From: Burkholderia sp. Ac-20365
GTDB lineage: Bacteria > Pseudomonadota > Gammaproteobacteria > Burkholderiales > Burkholderiaceae
Direction of reading: 5' to 3'
Length of the DNA: 64,000 nucleotides
Assembly: GCF_017104715.1 (NCBI RefSeq)
Contig: NZ_JAAGPI010000009.1
Coordinates: 1-64,000, forward strand
Each line of letters begins with the position of its first letter. The stretch's first letter is position 1. The notes under the pieces are model-generated. The model was not told the origin of the DNA. It saw only the letters and a program-made list of their open reading frames with translations, and made no database searches. Shown here piece after piece: positions 8,136 through 17,423 of the stretch. The translations under genes and the position numbers were made by a program.

Positions 8136-9761
8136 TCAGTGGACCGCCGGCGTGCCGGTCGATGCGCCGCTTGTTGCACCCGTGATTGCACCCGTCGTTG
8201 CACTGACGGCGGGCTTGCCTGCAATGGCATTGTGGTCGGATCTCGCGGTGCTATCGGCAGGGTCGGTTTTCTTGCCCTTGCCATGCGCGGGCAACACATC
8301 CTTTTGCGACGGACCATCGGCGGGATCGATCACGCCGCCGCCCAGCGCCGTCACGAGCGTCGCGTGCGCCTGCAGCTGTCCGGCCTGCACCTTCGCGACG
8401 CCTTCCTGCGCGCGCAGCAGTTGCGTCTGCGCGATCAGCACGTTCACATAATCAGTCAGACCACGGCGGTAGCCTTCACGCGCCAGCTGATAGCTCTTGT
8501 TCGCGGTCGCGACGGAGCGCTGAGCATCCTTCAGTTGGGTATCGAGCGAACGCATCCGCACGACCTGATCGGCGATTTCCTTCAGCGCATCGACGATCGA
8601 CTGGTTGTATTGCTCGACAGCCACGTCATAGCCTGCCGATGCCGCGCCCAGTTGCGAGCGCAGCCGTCCTCCCGTGAAGATCGGCAATGACAGCGCCGGG
8701 CCCGCGGTCCAGCCGCCCGATTGCGACTTCAGGAAGCTGAAGAGCGGCCCCATCGCCGCATAGCCGCCGACGGACGCCAGCAGATCGATATTCGGATAGA
8801 AGTCGGCTTTCGCGACGTCGATGCCGCGCGCCTGCGCGGCAACCGTCCAGCGCGCCGCGACGATATCGGGGCGATGGCCGATCAGCTCCGCAGGCATCGT
8901 CGACGGCAGGCCGGCGAAGCCGGACAGCGCCAGTTGCGGGCGCGTGATCGTGTCACCCGCGCCGGGGCCTTTGCCGGCAAGGGCAGCGAGTTGATTGCGG
9001 CCGAGCGCGATTTCTTCTTCGATCGCGTCGATCTGGCGTTCGTATTCGGGCAGCGGCGCTTCCGCCTGCGCGACTTCGAGCTGCGTGCCGATGCCGCCTT
9101 TCAGGCGTCGGTTCGCGAGCGCCGCGACCTGTTCCTGCTGTTCGAGCGTCTCTTTTGCGATATCGAGCAGCGCGTAGTTCAGCGACATCCCGATATAGGC
9201 GCGCACGATATTCGACTGAAGTTCCAGTTGCGCCGCGCGATAGTCGGCGGCGCGCGCGTGCGCGAGATCGAGCGCTTCTTCCGCGGCGTTCTTGTCCTTG
9301 CCCCACAGATCGAGGTGATACGACAGGCCGAGTTCGGCGGTGTTGTTCCACGACTGCTGGCCAGCCAGCTCGCCCGGACCGTAGAACACGTTGTCGGGCC
9401 ACTGCTTGCGCTGGATCTGCATATTGCCGTTCACCTGCGGCAGCAGCGCGGACTTCGCGACACCAGCGACCGACTGCGCCTCACGCACGCGTGCCTGCGC
9501 GGCCGCGAGCGTCGGGCTGCCGGCCTGCGCCTGCTCGATCCACGCGTTCAGTTGCGGGTCGTTATAGGCGCGCCACCAGTCGGCGGCGGGCCATTGCGCG
9601 TCGGTATTGGCTGCGCGGATCGCGGCGCCGACGTCGAGCGAGGCGGGCTCGGTGCTGGTCGATTGGGGCGCGATGTGTCCCGTGCTCGCGCAGCCGGCGA
9701 TTATCAACGAGATCGTAAGAACCGACAGCGCGGCGATCCCTTTTCTTACCGGAAACTGCAC
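8136..9761 (-). CDS. RND/NodT-type outer-membrane efflux lipoprotein
   Basis: A 541-residue TolC-like outer-membrane channel. The signal peptide ends in the lipobox IIAGC with the lipidated cysteine at residue 24. Two outer-membrane efflux repeats follow; the characteristic segment PDIVAARWTVAAQARGIDVA and the closing strand of each repeat are recognisable. The last 60 residues after about 480 are a low-complexity Ala/Thr/Gly tail that is longer than usual. It is the first gene of the operon with the FUSC pump, DUF1656 protein and HlyD adaptor, which is unusual in giving the pump a dedicated outer-membrane partner. Confidence 0.9.
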   Translation of the reverse strand: MQFPVRKGIAALSVLTISLIIAGCASTGHIAPQSTSTEPASLDVGAAIRAANTDAQWPAADWWRAYNDPQLNAWIEQAQAGSPTLAAAQARVREAQSVAGVAKSALLPQVNGNMQIQRKQWPDNVFYGPGELAGQQSWNNTAELGLSYHLDLWGKDKNAAEEALDLAHARAADYRAAQLELQSNIVRAYIGMSLNYALLDIAKETLEQQEQVAALANRRLKGGIGTQLEVAQAEAPLPEYERQIDAIEEEIALGRNQLAALAGKGPGAGDTITRPQLALSGFAGLPSTMPAELIGHRPDIVAARWTVAAQARGIDVAKADFYPNIDLLASVGGYAAMGPLFSFLKSQSGGWTAGPALSLPIFTGGRLRSQLGAASAGYDVAVEQYNQSIVDALKEIADQVVRMRSLDTQLKDAQRSVATANKSYQLAREGYRRGLTDYVNVLIAQTQLLRAQEGVAKVQAGQLQAHATLVTALGGGVIDPADGPSQKDVLPAHGKGKKTDPADSTARSDHNAIAGKPAVSATTGAITGATSGASTGTPAVH

Positions 9762-9795
9762 GATTTGCTCCCCAAATGGCTAAAGAACCTTGGGG

Positions 9796-9820
9796 CTAAT
9801 TATATTTTTCGATCAATTAG
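9796..9820. promoter_or_regulatory. Candidate LysR operator between the efflux operon and its regulator
   Basis: CTAATT at 9796-9801 and AATTAG at 9815-9820 form a 6-bp dyad with a 13-bp AT-rich spacer in the 162-bp divergent intergenic region. LysR proteins bind interrupted dyads of the T-N11-A kind in this location. A GATAAT at 9863-9868 could be the -10 of the lysR gene. Functional assignment is inferred from position only. Confidence 0.35.
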
Positions 9821-9923
9821 CGAATAACCCGCAAGGACGTAACGCATACTTACGGAGAATGAGATAATCGTCTTTCCAAATCGTGCAACAATCCTTCCCA
9901 TACAGAAAGATTGGATGTAAACC

Positions 9924-10862
9924 ATGGATACGCTTCAGAACATGCGCGTATTTGTCCGCGTCGTCGAAGCGGGCAGCTTTACCGGCGCGGCCCAGCATCT
10001 CAACACGACGACCGCCTACGCGTCGCGCGCCGTGTCCGATCTGGAGGCGCATCTGCGCACGCGTCTGCTAAACCGCACGACGCGCCGCATCGCCCTGACG
10101 GAAGCAGGCGAGCGCTATCTGCAGCGCTGCGAGCAGATTCTCGCGTACGTCGATCAGGCGGAAGCCGAAGCCAGCGACGCGCACGCGCGTCCCTCGGGCA
10201 AGCTGAAAGTTCATGCAATGACGAGCTTTGGCCAGCACTATGTCGTGCCGGCCGTCGGCCGCTATCAGCAGAAATATCCCGACGTTCACCTCGAATTGAC
10301 GCTCGCGCAGCGCATGCCGGATCTGCTCGACGAAGGCTACGACGTGGCCGTCGTGCTCGCGGGCAGCCTGCCCGATTCGGGTCTCGTCTCGCAGCGCCTT
10401 GGCAGCGCGTTCAGTATCACCGTCGCGTCGCCGGAATATCTGGAGCGCAATGGCGTGCCGCAGACGCTGTCCGATCTGCGCGGCCATACCTGCTTGCAGA
10501 TGATCACGCCCGTGATGCCCGCCGACGAATGGACCTTCGACGGCCCGAACGGCCAGGAAACGCTGCATCTGGGCGCGTCGACGTTCCAGATCAATGTTGC
10601 CGAAGCGATGGCCGTGGCCGTGCGCGAAGGCATGGGCGTCGCGGTGCTGCCCATTTATTCGGCGATTGCAGGCCTGCGCAGCGGCGAACTCGTGTGGATT
10701 CTGCCCGAGTACATTTCTCAGGAAATGAACGTGTACGCGCTGTATCCGTCGCGCCAGTATCTGGACGCGAAAATCCGCACGTGGGTCGAGTTCCTGCGCG
10801 ACGAACTGCCCGCCACGCTCGCCACCGATCAGGCCGAACTGCGCAAGTTCGCGCGCACTTGA
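9924..10862 (+). CDS. LysR-family transcriptional regulator (likely controls the divergent efflux operon)
   Basis: A 312-residue LysR protein: N-terminal winged helix-turn-helix at about residues 1-60 (MRVFVRVVEAGSFTGAAQHL, recognition helix around SRAVSDLEAHL) and a periplasmic-binding-protein-like effector domain at 90-300. It closely resembles the CrgA/AaeR branch. The gene is divergent from the nodT-fusC-DUF1656-hlyD operon with 162 bases between starts, the classic layout for a LysR activator and its target. An aromatic acid co-inducer is plausible by analogy with AaeR but is not shown by the sequence. Confidence 0.9.
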   Translation: MDTLQNMRVFVRVVEAGSFTGAAQHLNTTTAYASRAVSDLEAHLRTRLLNRTTRRIALTEAGERYLQRCEQILAYVDQAEAEASDAHARPSGKLKVHAMTSFGQHYVVPAVGRYQQKYPDVHLELTLAQRMPDLLDEGYDVAVVLAGSLPDSGLVSQRLGSAFSITVASPEYLERNGVPQTLSDLRGHTCLQMITPVMPADEWTFDGPNGQETLHLGASTFQINVAEAMAVAVREGMGVAVLPIYSAIAGLRSGELVWILPEYISQEMNVYALYPSRQYLDAKIRTWVEFLRDELPATLATDQAELRKFART

Positions 10863-11031
10863 AATAGCGCAGACGCGGCGCGATATGGGTTGGACAGGTT
10901 TTGACTTACTGTTACATCCCGCTGCCGCGCCGCAACACTTGCTTACTTTCGCACGGCATCGGGTTTGCTAACGTGTCGTCAAGGCCGGGATGTTTCGGCA
11001 CGCAAGCACATCTGGAATCGAAGAGGACAAC

Positions 11032-11184
11032 ATGGATACGCATCTGCTGATGATCGGCGTCGCCGTCATGGTGGGACTGATTGGCATCGCCGCATCGCGC
11101 GATCTGGTGAAGCGTTTGCGGCCGCAACCGCGTCTGGTACCCATTCGTGTCGAGCGGCCGCAGCGGCGCTCGCGCGATATCTGA
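11032..11184 (+). CDS. Small membrane protein (50 aa), unknown function
   Basis: The frame encodes 50 residues. It begins MDTHLLMIGVAVMVG, has one hydrophobic segment at about residues 5-21, and ends in a basic Arg-rich tail (KRLRPQPRLVPIRVERPQR), which by the positive-inside rule puts the C-terminus in the cytoplasm. A good ribosome site, GAGGA, lies 6 bases before the ATG, which is why I reject the longer frame starting at 10990. It lies between the LysR gene and a convergent phosphoesterase. I do not recognise a family; single-span proteins of this kind are often overlooked. Confidence 0.6.
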   Translation: MDTHLLMIGVAVMVGLIGIAASRDLVKRLRPQPRLVPIRVERPQRRSRDI

Positions 11185-11198
11185 ACGATAGCTGAGCG

Positions 11199-12032
11199 TC
11201 AGATTTCGACCACTTTGTCCCACGCGAACGCCGCGTTTTCGAGCGCGCGCGTGCGGCGGTCGAGATAACCGCGCGGGTTGCACACCACGCGCGTGCCGTT
11301 TTCCACGTAATCGAATGCCGTGTGCGTATGGCCGTGTATCCACAGGTCCACGGGTTCGCGCACCAGTGACGGCAGATGATTCACGAATCCCGCTGACACG
11401 AGATCGTCCGCGTAGCGCTCCGCAAGACTGCGACGATGCGGCGCGTGATGCGTGACGACGATCGTCTTCCCCGCGAACGGTTTCGCCAGTTCGGCTTCGA
11501 GCCACACGCGTGCGTGGACGTGAAGCGCGAGCGTATCGGCGGCTGTCAGATCGCGCGGTGTGTTGTCCGGCAGCGGGTCCTGGTCACTCGCATCGTTGCC
11601 CGCTGTCCACGTCACCTGAATCAGCCCGCGATAATCCAGCATCACGCGCTCGGCGGCGGCAATCGAAGCTGCCCGCGATTCCTCATCCGAACCGTAAAGA
11701 TCGAAATCAGTCCACAGCGTCGTGCCGAGCACGCGCCACTGTCCGCCCGGATCGACGAGCGTGGCGTTGTTGAGAAAGTGCACGTTATCGACGCTCGCGG
11801 CAGCATCGCGCATGGCCGTTTCCAGCGCGCCCAGTTCGCCGTCGTAGTACTCGTGGTTGCCCGGCACGTAGACGACGGGCACTGCGCCGTCGAACGTTTC
11901 GGCGGCCCACCGCAGCCCTTCGGCGTGATTGTGGATGTCCCCGGCGAGCACGACGAGATCGGCGTCCGCATGCGGGATGATCTCGGGCGCGTCGTTTTCC
12001 AGATGCAGATCGGACAGCACGCGAACTTTCAT
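11199..12032 (-). CDS. Calcineurin-like metallophosphoesterase
   Basis: A 277-residue soluble protein with the full metal-binding set of calcineurin-like phosphoesterases: DLHL (Asp8, His10), GDIH (Asp32), GNHEYY, THHAP and GHTHT. These residues hold two metal ions that activate water for phosphate-ester cleavage. The substrate is unknown; single-gene context gives no hint. The start ATG at 12030-12032 precedes MKVRVLSDLHLE, the normal N-terminus. It converges with the small membrane protein gene, with only 14 bases between them and no obvious terminator. Confidence 0.88.
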   Translation of the reverse strand: MKVRVLSDLHLENDAPEIIPHADADLVVLAGDIHNHAEGLRWAAETFDGAVPVVYVPGNHEYYDGELGALETAMRDAAASVDNVHFLNNATLVDPGGQWRVLGTTLWTDFDLYGSDEESRAASIAAAERVMLDYRGLIQVTWTAGNDASDQDPLPDNTPRDLTAADTLALHVHARVWLEAELAKPFAGKTIVVTHHAPHRRSLAERYADDLVSAGFVNHLPSLVREPVDLWIHGHTHTAFDYVENGTRVVCNPRGYLDRRTRALENAAFAWDKVVEI

Positions 12033-12059
12033 GGACGCCTCTCGTCGATTCCGATGCTC

Positions 12060-13487
12060 TTAGCGTAGCACCTTGCCGGGATTCATCAGGTTCAGCGGAT
12101 CGAGCGCGGTTTTCAAGGTTTTCATCAGACGCACTTCGACATCCGACTTGTAATGCGCGGATTCGTCGACCTTCAACTGACCAATTCCATGTTCCGCGCT
12201 GATGCTGCCGCGGTGGCGATGCACGCTGTCGTAGACGATCTCATTCATGGTGCTCTGATATCGCGCCAGAAACTGCTTCGCATCGACGCCTTCGGGCGCC
12301 TGCACGTTGTAGTGCAGATTCCCGTCGCCGAGATGGCCGAACGTGACCATCCGCGCGCCGGGCACCGCCTTCGCGATCGCCGCATCGGTTTCTTCGATGA
12401 AGTGCCCAATGCGCGAAATCGGCACCGCGATATCGTGCTTGATGTTCAGCCCTTCCTCGGCCTGCGCGAGCGGAATGTGCTCGCGCAGATTCCAGAACGC
12501 CTTCGATTGCGCGAGATTCTCCGCGACCACGGCATCTTCGACGACACCTTCTTCGAGCGCCGTTTCCATCATCGTTTCGAACAGCGCGCGGGCGTGTGCT
12601 TCGCTTTCGCTATCCGACAGTTCGAGCAGCACGATTTGCGCGTGCGGTTCGGCGAACGGATAGCGCATCTGCGGATAGTGCCGGTTCACGAGACGCAGGC
12701 AGAAGTCCGACATCAGTTCGAAGCCGGTCAAAAGCGGCCCCGCGTGGCGTTGAGCTAGCGCCAGAAAATCGAGCGCGGCATGCGGCGAGGGCAGCGCGGC
12801 AAGCGCTGTCACGCGCACAGCTGGCTGCGGATGCAGTTTCATCACGGCGGCTGTGATGATGCCGAGCGTGCCTTCCGCACCTATGAACAGGTCGCGCAGA
12901 TCGTAGCCGGTGTTGTCCTTGCGCAGACCGCGCAAGCCGTCCCACAACTCGCCTTGCGCCGTCACCACTTCAAGCCCGAGACACAGCTCGCGCGTGTTGC
13001 CATAGCGCAGCACGCCCGTGCCGCCCGCGTTGGTCGACAGATTGCCGCCGATCGTGCAACTGCCTTCGGCCGCGAGGCTCAACGGGAACAGTCGGCCCGC
13101 CGCTTCGGCGCGCGCCTGCACGTCGGCGAGCACGACGCCGGCTTCGACGGTGATCGTGTTGTTGTGCGGATCGACATCGCGCACGCGGTTCAGGCGCTCC
13201 AGGCTCAGCACCGCCTGTTCGCCGCTCGCGTCGGGCGTCGCGCCGCCCACGAGGCCCGTGTTGCCGCCTTGCGGGACGATCGCGACGCGATACTCGTTCG
13301 CGAGCCGCACGAGCGCGGCGACTTCTTCAGCAGTAGACGGACACAGCACCGCGCACGCGCGGCCCGTGTAGCGGCGGCGCCAGTCGGTCAGATAGGACGC
13401 GGTATCGTGCGGATCGGTCAGGACGTGTGCGGCGCCGATCGCGTCGGCGCACGCGGCGATGAAGGTCGATGAAGCGGCGGAATTCAT
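12060..13487 (-). CDS. FAD-binding oxidoreductase, D-2-hydroxyacid dehydrogenase (GlcD/D-2-HGDH-like)
   Basis: A 475-residue flavoprotein of the FAD-linked oxidase family with a PCMH FAD-binding domain in the first half (GGNTGLVGGATPD near residue 75 and GNLSTNAGGTGVLRYGNTRE near 150) and a C-terminal substrate-cap domain. The closing motif around residues 425-445 (HRHRGSISAEHGIGQLK) supplies metal-binding histidine and catalytic residues in D-lactate and D-2-hydroxyglutarate dehydrogenases. The exact hydroxyacid cannot be fixed from sequence. Electrons in this family commonly pass to ETF; an ETF-quinone reductase is encoded further along at 24555. Confidence 0.87.
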   Translation of the reverse strand: MNSAASSTFIAACADAIGAAHVLTDPHDTASYLTDWRRRYTGRACAVLCPSTAEEVAALVRLANEYRVAIVPQGGNTGLVGGATPDASGEQAVLSLERLNRVRDVDPHNNTITVEAGVVLADVQARAEAAGRLFPLSLAAEGSCTIGGNLSTNAGGTGVLRYGNTRELCLGLEVVTAQGELWDGLRGLRKDNTGYDLRDLFIGAEGTLGIITAAVMKLHPQPAVRVTALAALPSPHAALDFLALAQRHAGPLLTGFELMSDFCLRLVNRHYPQMRYPFAEPHAQIVLLELSDSESEAHARALFETMMETALEEGVVEDAVVAENLAQSKAFWNLREHIPLAQAEEGLNIKHDIAVPISRIGHFIEETDAAIAKAVPGARMVTFGHLGDGNLHYNVQAPEGVDAKQFLARYQSTMNEIVYDSVHRHRGSISAEHGIGQLKVDESAHYKSDVEVRLMKTLKTALDPLNLMNPGKVLR

Positions 13488-13615
13488 GGTGGTCGGTCAG
13501 AACGGGTAGGGCGTATTCGTCTTGTATGGGATGAGACGCTGACGGTTGATACAGGATGCTGCTCTCGATGCACGGCGCGGCCGGGGCTGTGGCTGCACTG
13601 CGCATGATCTTGCGT

Positions 13616-14044
13616 TCAGACGGGGCCGCTGGCCGCGCCGTTTTCATGGCGCGCCTGACGCTTCGCCGCGCGCTTGAACGGCGCGACATAGACGAGCGCG
13701 CAGACGAAGAACACCGCAGAAAGCGCCACTTCGCACCAGCCGAGTTGCGCACTCAGGCCGCGATCGGACATGCCGCGCACGATGCCTTCCATCAGATACA
13801 GCAGGCTCAGCATCGACGCCCACTGCAGCGTGTACAGCCGCTTGCGCCACACGCCGGGCAGCGCGAGCAGTAGCGGCACGGCTTTCAGCACGAGCAGCGA
13901 GCCGCCCGCGCGCAATGGAGCCAACTGCCACTCCCACGCGATACACAGCGCAATCAGTGCAACGAGCGCAAGCAGCGCACCCGCAGCGGCCGCGCGGTTG
14001 CCCTGCACGCCATCACGGGAAACTGCGTTGCGCTCTGGGGTCAT
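13616..14044 (-). CDS. DUF2069 membrane protein
   Basis: A 142-residue inner-membrane protein with four hydrophobic segments (about residues 20-38, 48-64, 71-88, 100-120) and a charged C-terminal tail. It resembles the DUF2069 family, whose function is not known. The chosen ATG at 14042-14044 shares ATGA with the stop codon of wrbA, so the two are translationally coupled; the same pairing of a WrbA-like protein with DUF2069 is common in beta-proteobacteria. Confidence 0.82.
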   Translation of the reverse strand: MTPERNAVSRDGVQGNRAAAAGALLALVALIALCIAWEWQLAPLRAGGSLLVLKAVPLLLALPGVWRKRLYTLQWASMLSLLYLMEGIVRGMSDRGLSAQLGWCEVALSAVFFVCALVYVAPFKRAAKRQARHENGAASGPV

Positions 14045-14643
14045 GGGCGTTCGCTCATCGAAGCGGCCGTGCGCGCGATCCGTGCGCCGAGTGCAATGGC
14101 GAGCGTTTTCTCGTCGGCGGAAATGCCGTGTCCGGCCGAGTCCGCGCGCGCAAAGTGCGACGCGCCGTAGGGCGTGCCGCCGGTTTGCGTGGTCGTCAGC
14201 GTGCTTTCGGTGTAGGGGATGCCGAGGATCAGCATGCCGTGATGCAGAAGCGGCAGCATCATCGACAGCAGCGTCGATTCCTGGCCGCCATGCAGGCTGC
14301 CTGTCGACGTGAACACGCAGGCCGGCTTGCCCGCGAGCGCGCCCGAGAGCCACTGCGGCGTGGTGCCATCGAGGAAATACTTCAGTGAGGCGGCCATGTT
14401 GCCGAAGCGGGTCGGCGAACCGAGTGCGAGGCCCGCGCACTCTTCGAGATCGCGTAGTTCCGCGTAGGGCGGGCCTTCGGCGGGAATGTCGGGCTGCGTG
14501 GCTTCGCAGACCGTCGAAACGGGCGGCACCGTGCGCACGCGCGCCTGCATGCCGGGAACGCTGTCGACGCCGTGCGCGATGGCCAGCGCGAGTTCGCGCG
14601 TGGCACCGTGCCGGCTGTAGTAAAGCACGAGAATGTCTTTCAT
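14041..14643 (-). CDS. wrbA: NAD(P)H:quinone oxidoreductase, WrbA type
   Basis: A 200-residue flavodoxin-fold protein. The FMN phosphate loop is LYYSRHGATRELA at residues 7-19, a second FMN motif SPTRFGNM lies near residue 80, and TSTGSLHGGQE near 115 is the WrbA signature. WrbA reduces quinones by two electrons, avoiding semiquinone radicals. The ATG at 14641-14643 is the natural start; a longer frame upstream would not match the family. The stop overlaps the DUF2069 start by 4 bases. Confidence 0.9.
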   Translation of the reverse strand: MKDILVLYYSRHGATRELALAIAHGVDSVPGMQARVRTVPPVSTVCEATQPDIPAEGPPYAELRDLEECAGLALGSPTRFGNMAASLKYFLDGTTPQWLSGALAGKPACVFTSTGSLHGGQESTLLSMMLPLLHHGMLILGIPYTESTLTTTQTGGTPYGASHFARADSAGHGISADEKTLAIALGARIARTAASMSERP

Positions 14644-14752
14644 AGGCAAGGGCAGTGAACGGGTATTATAGGGGTGGGTTCGCTGGCGGTGCCGCGAGAT
14701 TGTCGGCGCGCTCGATGCTGGCGCGTGCACTGAAGTGAAGGAGGTCGGTTTG

Positions 14753-16069
14753 TTGTCCAGGTTGCGAGTCGATCTCGACACGCTCAAGCGTCTCGCGGAA
14801 TTCGCCGCGAAGCGCAGCGGCGAAGATCGCGTTCCGCAGGTGGCGGGCAGTCTCACGTTCACGACGATGTTGTCGCTAGTGCCGCTCGCAACGGTCGCGT
14901 TTGCGCTGTTCACTGCGTTCCCGATCTTCGCGCAGTTCCAGGTGTCGCTGCAGACCTTCCTCGCCGACCACCTGATGCCCGATCAGGTCAGCAGCCAGAT
15001 CTTCAAATACCTGAACCAGTTCGCATCGAAAGCGAAAGGGCTGACTACCGTCGGCATGATCATCCTGTTCGTCACGTCGGTGATGACGATGATGACGATC
15101 GAATCCGCGTTCAACGTGATCTGGCGCGTGCGCAAGGCGCGGCCGTTCGCGCAGCGCGTACTGGTCTACTGGTCGATCCTGACGCTCGGGCCGATCCTGA
15201 TCGGCGTGAGCCTGTCGCTCTCGTCGTATATGTTCACGCAGTCCATGACGTACACGGCCGCGCAGCGCATCACACCGCTGATCGACTGGGCGCTGGCGGG
15301 CGCCGCGTTGCCGTTGACGGTGCTCGCCTTCACGCTGATGTATGTGTTCGTGCCGAATTGCCGCGTGGAATGGCGCGATGCAATCGTCGGCGGCGTAACG
15401 GCAGCGATTGCGTTCGAACTGGCCAAGCGCGGCTTTGGCTTCTACATCCGGCGTATTCCGACCTATACGGCCGTGTACGGCGCATTCGCCGTCGTGCCGC
15501 TCTTTCTGCTGTGGATGTATCTCAGCTGGTTCATCACGCTGGCGGGCGCGATGATCGCGTCGGCGCTGCCCGCGATACGCACGGGGCAATTTCACCGGCC
15601 GGATTTTCCGGGCAGCGATCTGCTCGACTCGCTCGAACTGCTCGCGCGGCTTGTCGAAGCACGCGATGCGGGCACGCACGGTTATACGGTGCAGGAGCTT
15701 GCGCGTGCGTTGCGCCGGGACATGGAAACGACGGTGCGCCTGCTGCAGCAGCTCGAAGCCATCGACTGGATCGTGCAACTCGACGAAAACGGTCAGCGCC
15801 CGCGCTTTTTGCTGCTGGCCAACCCCAGCCAGATCACGGTCGAGCGCCTTTTCAAGCTGTTCGTGATCGATCGCGACGAACTCGCGTATCAGCTGAATCT
15901 CGACTCGACGCGCGTGGATAGCGCGACGCTGCTCGGTGCGCTCGACAATGACGCGCTCAAGGTGAGTCTGGCGAGTCTGCTGGCGGCGCGTGCCGTTGCG
16001 CGCGGTGCAGGGCAGCAGGATCCGGCAGGGGTGGAAGGCGGGACTGCGTTGCCCCAGCAGACGGCCTGA
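14753..16069 (+). CDS. YihY/BrkB-family inner-membrane protein with C-terminal extension
   Basis: A protein of about 438 residues with six membrane segments and the YihY core motifs AGSLTFTTMLSLVPL near residue 32 and the region PTYTAVYGAFAVVPLFLLW. The first 290 residues match E. coli YihY; the remaining about 140 look like a winged-helix domain (YTVQELARALRRDMETTV) seen in beta-proteobacterial members. The function is not established; the old RNase BN label is wrong for this family. I chose TTG at 14753 because AAGGAGG at 14738-14744 is correctly spaced for it; a GTG at 14735 is in frame but would lie upstream of that ribosome site. Confidence 0.85.
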   Translation: MSRLRVDLDTLKRLAEFAAKRSGEDRVPQVAGSLTFTTMLSLVPLATVAFALFTAFPIFAQFQVSLQTFLADHLMPDQVSSQIFKYLNQFASKAKGLTTVGMIILFVTSVMTMMTIESAFNVIWRVRKARPFAQRVLVYWSILTLGPILIGVSLSLSSYMFTQSMTYTAAQRITPLIDWALAGAALPLTVLAFTLMYVFVPNCRVEWRDAIVGGVTAAIAFELAKRGFGFYIRRIPTYTAVYGAFAVVPLFLLWMYLSWFITLAGAMIASALPAIRTGQFHRPDFPGSDLLDSLELLARLVEARDAGTHGYTVQELARALRRDMETTVRLLQQLEAIDWIVQLDENGQRPRFLLLANPSQITVERLFKLFVIDRDELAYQLNLDSTRVDSATLLGALDNDALKVSLASLLAARAVARGAGQQDPAGVEGGTALPQQTA

Positions 16070-16119
16070 GCTTGCATCCGGCCGCCATGGCGTTCGAATC
16101 CTATCCCACAGCGTGCGGC

Positions 16120-16443
16120 CTATAACGAAATACGCCCCGTGCAGATGTCCTTGAACATCACCCAGTCGCCCATCAGGCTATAGATGGGATGCCGGAAGGT
16201 GGCCGGTTTGTTCTTCTCGAAGAAGAAATGGCCAACCCACGCGAAGCCGTAACCGCATACCACGGCGGCTGGCAGCCACCACCAGTCGCCCGTCGCGAGC
16301 GCCATCGCGACAAAGCCGATCACTCCCAGCGATCCGATGAAATGCAACCTCCGCGACACCGCGTTGCGATGCTCGGTCAGATAGTACGGATAGAACTCCG
16401 CGAAGCTGGCGAAATGTTCGTCGTGCGTGGTCTGATGGCTCAT
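16120..16443 (-). CDS. Mpo1-like (DUF962/YGL010w) membrane protein
   Basis: A 107-residue protein with two to three hydrophobic segments and the family motifs EHRNAVSRRLHFIGS, GHFFFEKNKPATFRHP and LMGDWVMFKDI, including conserved histidines. The yeast homologue Mpo1 is an iron-dependent dioxygenase that alpha-oxidises 2-hydroxy fatty acids; whether the bacterial protein does this is inference. ATG 16443 is chosen because GGAGG sits 5 bases before it; a 20-residue upstream extension is unlikely. Confidence 0.82.
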   Translation of the reverse strand: MSHQTTHDEHFASFAEFYPYYLTEHRNAVSRRLHFIGSLGVIGFVAMALATGDWWWLPAAVVCGYGFAWVGHFFFEKNKPATFRHPIYSLMGDWVMFKDICTGRISL

Positions 16444-16577
16444 GATCGCCTCCATTGCCTGCCTGCGTGAGCGCCGTGGCGCGGGCCGAAACCGCTCAGG
16501 CATGGATTCATTGTGCTGCTATCGGCAGACGCGCGCAACCTGGCCATCCGGCATATGGTGCGCGCTTTTCGCCGCGC

Positions 16578-17423
16578 TTAAAGTGACGGCTGTGAGCGAT
16601 TCGCGGCGTGGGTTTTAGCGAACGCGTAGAGCGCGTCGAGCGTGGCGTCGGGCTGTTCAGACATCAGCGCGTGACCCGCATCGAGCGTGATCGTGTCGAC
16701 GGGTACGCCGGCACTGCGCAGCGCGTCGGCGAGCGCTTTGGCCGCGCGTGGCGGCGTCATCATGTCGCGTTTGCCGACGATCAGGCGCGTCGGGCAGCTC
16801 ACGTTAGCGGCGCGCGCGAGGCCATCCGTGTACGCGTTGCAGGCGCTGAAATCGGTGTGAAAGAGTTGCGGTTCGCCGGTTGCCGAGATGCGCTCCATCA
16901 GCCGCTGGTTCATCCCGTGCAGCCAGAAGCCGGGCGCGGGGCAGGATGGTTTGGCGGCGAGCGTCGAATGCGACCACTGGTTGACCATGTCGATGGCCTC
17001 CGGCTCGCGCTCACGGGCGGCGTCGAGCAGCGTGTCGGAGACAGCCATCGGTACGGCTGTCGCGAGCAGCGCGAGGTGCGTCGCGCGCGCCGGGTAGCGG
17101 GCCGCGAAGTCGAGCGCGATGAGCGAGCCCATGCTGTGGCCGGCGACGAACGCGCGCGCCACGCCCACTGCGTCGAGCAACGCGGCGAGCCAGTCGGCCA
17201 TCGCGCCGACGCTGGTCAGCGCGGGGCCAGCGCTGCGGTGGTGGCCCGGCAGGTCGACTGCCAGCACCCCGAAGCCGTGATGCGCAAAATAGCGTGTCTG
17301 CAGGGCCCAGACGCTGTGATCGTGCTCGGCGCCGTGAATGAAAACGGCGGTGGGCAACGCGGCATCGAACGCCTTGCCGCCCGTGTAGACATAGGCCGGT
17401 TTGCCGTTGACGTCGACGATCAT
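16578..17423 (-). CDS. Alpha/beta hydrolase
   Basis: A 281-residue serine hydrolase of the alpha/beta fold. The oxyanion strand is FIHGAEHDHSVW (about residues 28-39), the nucleophile elbow GHSMGS puts the serine at residue 98, and the late histidine lies in DAGHALMSEQP near residue 255. The substrate is unknown. Its ATG overlaps the stop of the upstream sulfhydrylase gene as ATGA, so the two are co-translated. Confidence 0.88.
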   Translation of the reverse strand: MIVDVNGKPAYVYTGGKAFDAALPTAVFIHGAEHDHSVWALQTRYFAHHGFGVLAVDLPGHHRSAGPALTSVGAMADWLAALLDAVGVARAFVAGHSMGSLIALDFAARYPARATHLALLATAVPMAVSDTLLDAAREREPEAIDMVNQWSHSTLAAKPSCPAPGFWLHGMNQRLMERISATGEPQLFHTDFSACNAYTDGLARAANVSCPTRLIVGKRDMMTPPRAAKALADALRSAGVPVDTITLDAGHALMSEQPDATLDALYAFAKTHAANRSQPSL

